From the NCBI GenBank assembly GCA_031258795.1, contig JAIRMI010000094.1, forward strand, positions 1 to 5,151: a stretch of DNA of 5,151 nt, in the 5' to 3' direction. The translations under genes were made by a program, and so were the position numbers. Shown here in pieces: positions 4,050 through 5,151 of this stretch. Within the stretch, counting starts at the first letter, position 1; each line of letters starts with the position of its first letter. Source of the stretch: Puniceicoccales bacterium. GTDB lineage: Bacteria > Verrucomicrobiota > Verrucomicrobiia > Opitutales > JAIRKQ01. The notes under the pieces were generated by a model that had not been told where the DNA came from, did no database searches, and saw only the letters and a list, made by a program, of their open reading frames with translations.

Positions 4050-5151
4050 ATGAAAGCGCTTCCTAAGGTTTCCATAATCGTTCCGATTTATGGGGTGGAA
4101 AAGTATCTCCGCCAGTGTCTTGATAGCATTTTAGCGCAGACACTGAGAGGAATTGAAATTATTTTGGTTAACGATGGTTCGCCAGATAAGTGCCCCCAAA
4201 TTGTGGACGAATACGCGGCCAAAGATAGGCGCATAGTGGCCATTCATCAGACAAATGGCGGTTATGGTAAGGCTTGTAATACGGGTTTGGGGAAAGCAAC
4301 GGGAGAATACGTCGCCATTGTCGAACCCGACGACTTTATTGTCCCTGACATGTATAAAATTCTTTATGCGGCGGCAAAAAAGCACAATGTTGATGCTGTA
4401 AAGTCGGCTTTTAACATCTACTTTGACATCCCGAATCATAAGCCAAGAATCGGAGGGTATTCCTGGTTTAGTTCAAGCGATAGTCCCTATGAAAAGCCGC
4501 GGAAAGTTTTTACAATTGAGGAACATCCAGAATTTTTCTATTTTCACCCCAGCATATGGTCATGTATTTATCGCCGTGACTTCATAGAAAAACACAGAAT
4601 ACGCGTCGAAGAAATACCGGGTGCAGGATGGACGGATAACCTGTTTCAGGTACAGACGCTGTGCTTAGCTAAGAGCATCTTTTACATCGAAAAGCCCTTA
4701 TATTACTGGCGTTTAACATATGAGGACGATGCACTGAGCCTAAAAGATTTTACAATTCCCTTTAAAAGGACCAAAACGATTCACAGGTGGTTAAATTCTC
4801 AAAATATCTTCGATGAAAATGTTTGGGCTTGCCTATATAAAAGGGAACTTGCTTACATTCACAATGTTCTACGAGCAATCAGACCGAGGCAATTAGAAGA
4901 AGTTATTTTTTGGATAAGGGAATGTCTCGATGGCATGGATCCTAAGGTTATAAATGTAAACAAGTTCATAAGCGAGACGGAACGTAAACAGTATCGCCGT
5001 GCCCATTCTTACTATTACTATTATTATTACCGCTGGATACGAAGATTAAACACTCCACTTAAAAAAGTAAGCCATTCTATTCTTTCCATAAAAATACACA
5101 GATGTTTTTGGTTTGTGAACTTTTTAGGAATTCAGATAGGGTCCAAGGAAA
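4050..5151 (+). CDS. Family 2 glycosyltransferase, 3' end beyond the window
   Basis: The frame is open for 367 codons from ATG at 4050 to the window edge with no stop. It begins KVSIIVPIYGVEKYLRQCL, then NDGS (41-44), NGGYGKACNTGL (69-80) and EPDD (92-95) in the place of the metal-binding DXD. SIWSCIYRRDFI (168-179) follows, then an acidic GWTDNLF (193-199) near the expected catalytic base and KPLYYWRLT (215-223). It should transfer a sugar to a cytoplasmic lipid-linked polysaccharide intermediate; the donor is unknown. The EPDD and NGGYGKA signature differs from the DSDD of the upstream GT2, so the two belong to different subgroups. The C-terminal part has seven consecutive tyrosines (321-327) next to arginine-rich segments, then a hydrophobic CFWFVNFLGI near the edge. 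Most proteins of this type are 330-400 residues long, so the stop is probably close. It appears to be transcribed from its own promoter, not from the glf operon. Confidence 0.93.
   Translation, partial: MKALPKVSIIVPIYGVEKYLRQCLDSILAQTLRGIEIILVNDGSPDKCPQIVDEYAAKDRRIVAIHQTNGGYGKACNTGLGKATGEYVAIVEPDDFIVPDMYKILYAAAKKHNVDAVKSAFNIYFDIPNHKPRIGGYSWFSSSDSPYEKPRKVFTIEEHPEFFYFHPSIWSCIYRRDFIEKHRIRVEEIPGAGWTDNLFQVQTLCLAKSIFYIEKPLYYWRLTYEDDALSLKDFTIPFKRTKTIHRWLNSQNIFDENVWACLYKRELAYIHNVLRAIRPRQLEEVIFWIRECLDGMDPKVINVNKFISETERKQYRRAHSYYYYYYYRWIRRLNTPLKKVSHSILSIKIHRCFWFVNFLGIQIGSKE

Noticed and set aside
4131..4439. Reverse-strand ORF of 102 codons inside the second GT2 gene
   Set aside because: The + strand here encodes the NDGS, NGGYGKA and EPDD motifs of a GT2 enzyme, so the antisense frame is a shadow.

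Overview
This is a piece of a bacterial surface-polysaccharide (exopolysaccharide, capsule or O-antigen) locus. Everything that can be read as a gene is on the + strand. The best-identified gene is glf, for UDP-galactopyranose mutase, which makes the galactofuranose donor UDP-Galf. Around it are a DUF4422 protein and two family 2 glycosyltransferases (GT2). The DNA is AT-rich, with clear Shine-Dalgarno sequences and a consensus TTGACA -35 box. That argues against Bacteroidota and fits a low- to medium-GC anaerobe such as Fibrobacterota, Spirochaetota or Bacillota. The organism cannot be fixed from this window, and this is inference only.

Positions 1-773 carry no intact, well-supported gene. 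They hold a possible 3' tail of an upstream gene, an AT-rich inverted repeat (69-107), and a striking array of degenerate 21-bp units (136-386). The array encodes seven-residue repeats of the form x-N-V-(I/S/N)-x-x-x. Its reading frame is broken by three stop codons, leaving one 64-codon ORF (273-467). After that come fragments that look like frameshifted coding sequence (about 481-629), then a leader without a recognisable promoter.

Positions 774-3788 form a tightly packed three-gene unit: GT2 glycosyltransferase, DUF4422 protein and glf. The first two overlap by 4 bp (GTGA) and the last two are one base apart, so they are probably co-transcribed and translationally coupled. A likely scheme is that Glf supplies UDP-Galf in the cytoplasm while the GT2 enzyme and the DUF4422 protein add sugars to a lipid-linked repeat unit.

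Positions 3789-4049 form an intergenic region with an 18-bp tandem repeat, a probable promoter starting with TTGACA, and a leader of roughly 110 nt that contains a hairpin followed by a pyrimidine tract. A second GT2 gene starts at 4050 and is still open at the right edge. The two GT2 proteins have similar N-termini but different donor-site motifs (DSDD and EPDD), so they probably make different linkages. I see no tRNA, rRNA, CRISPR array or complete mobile element.
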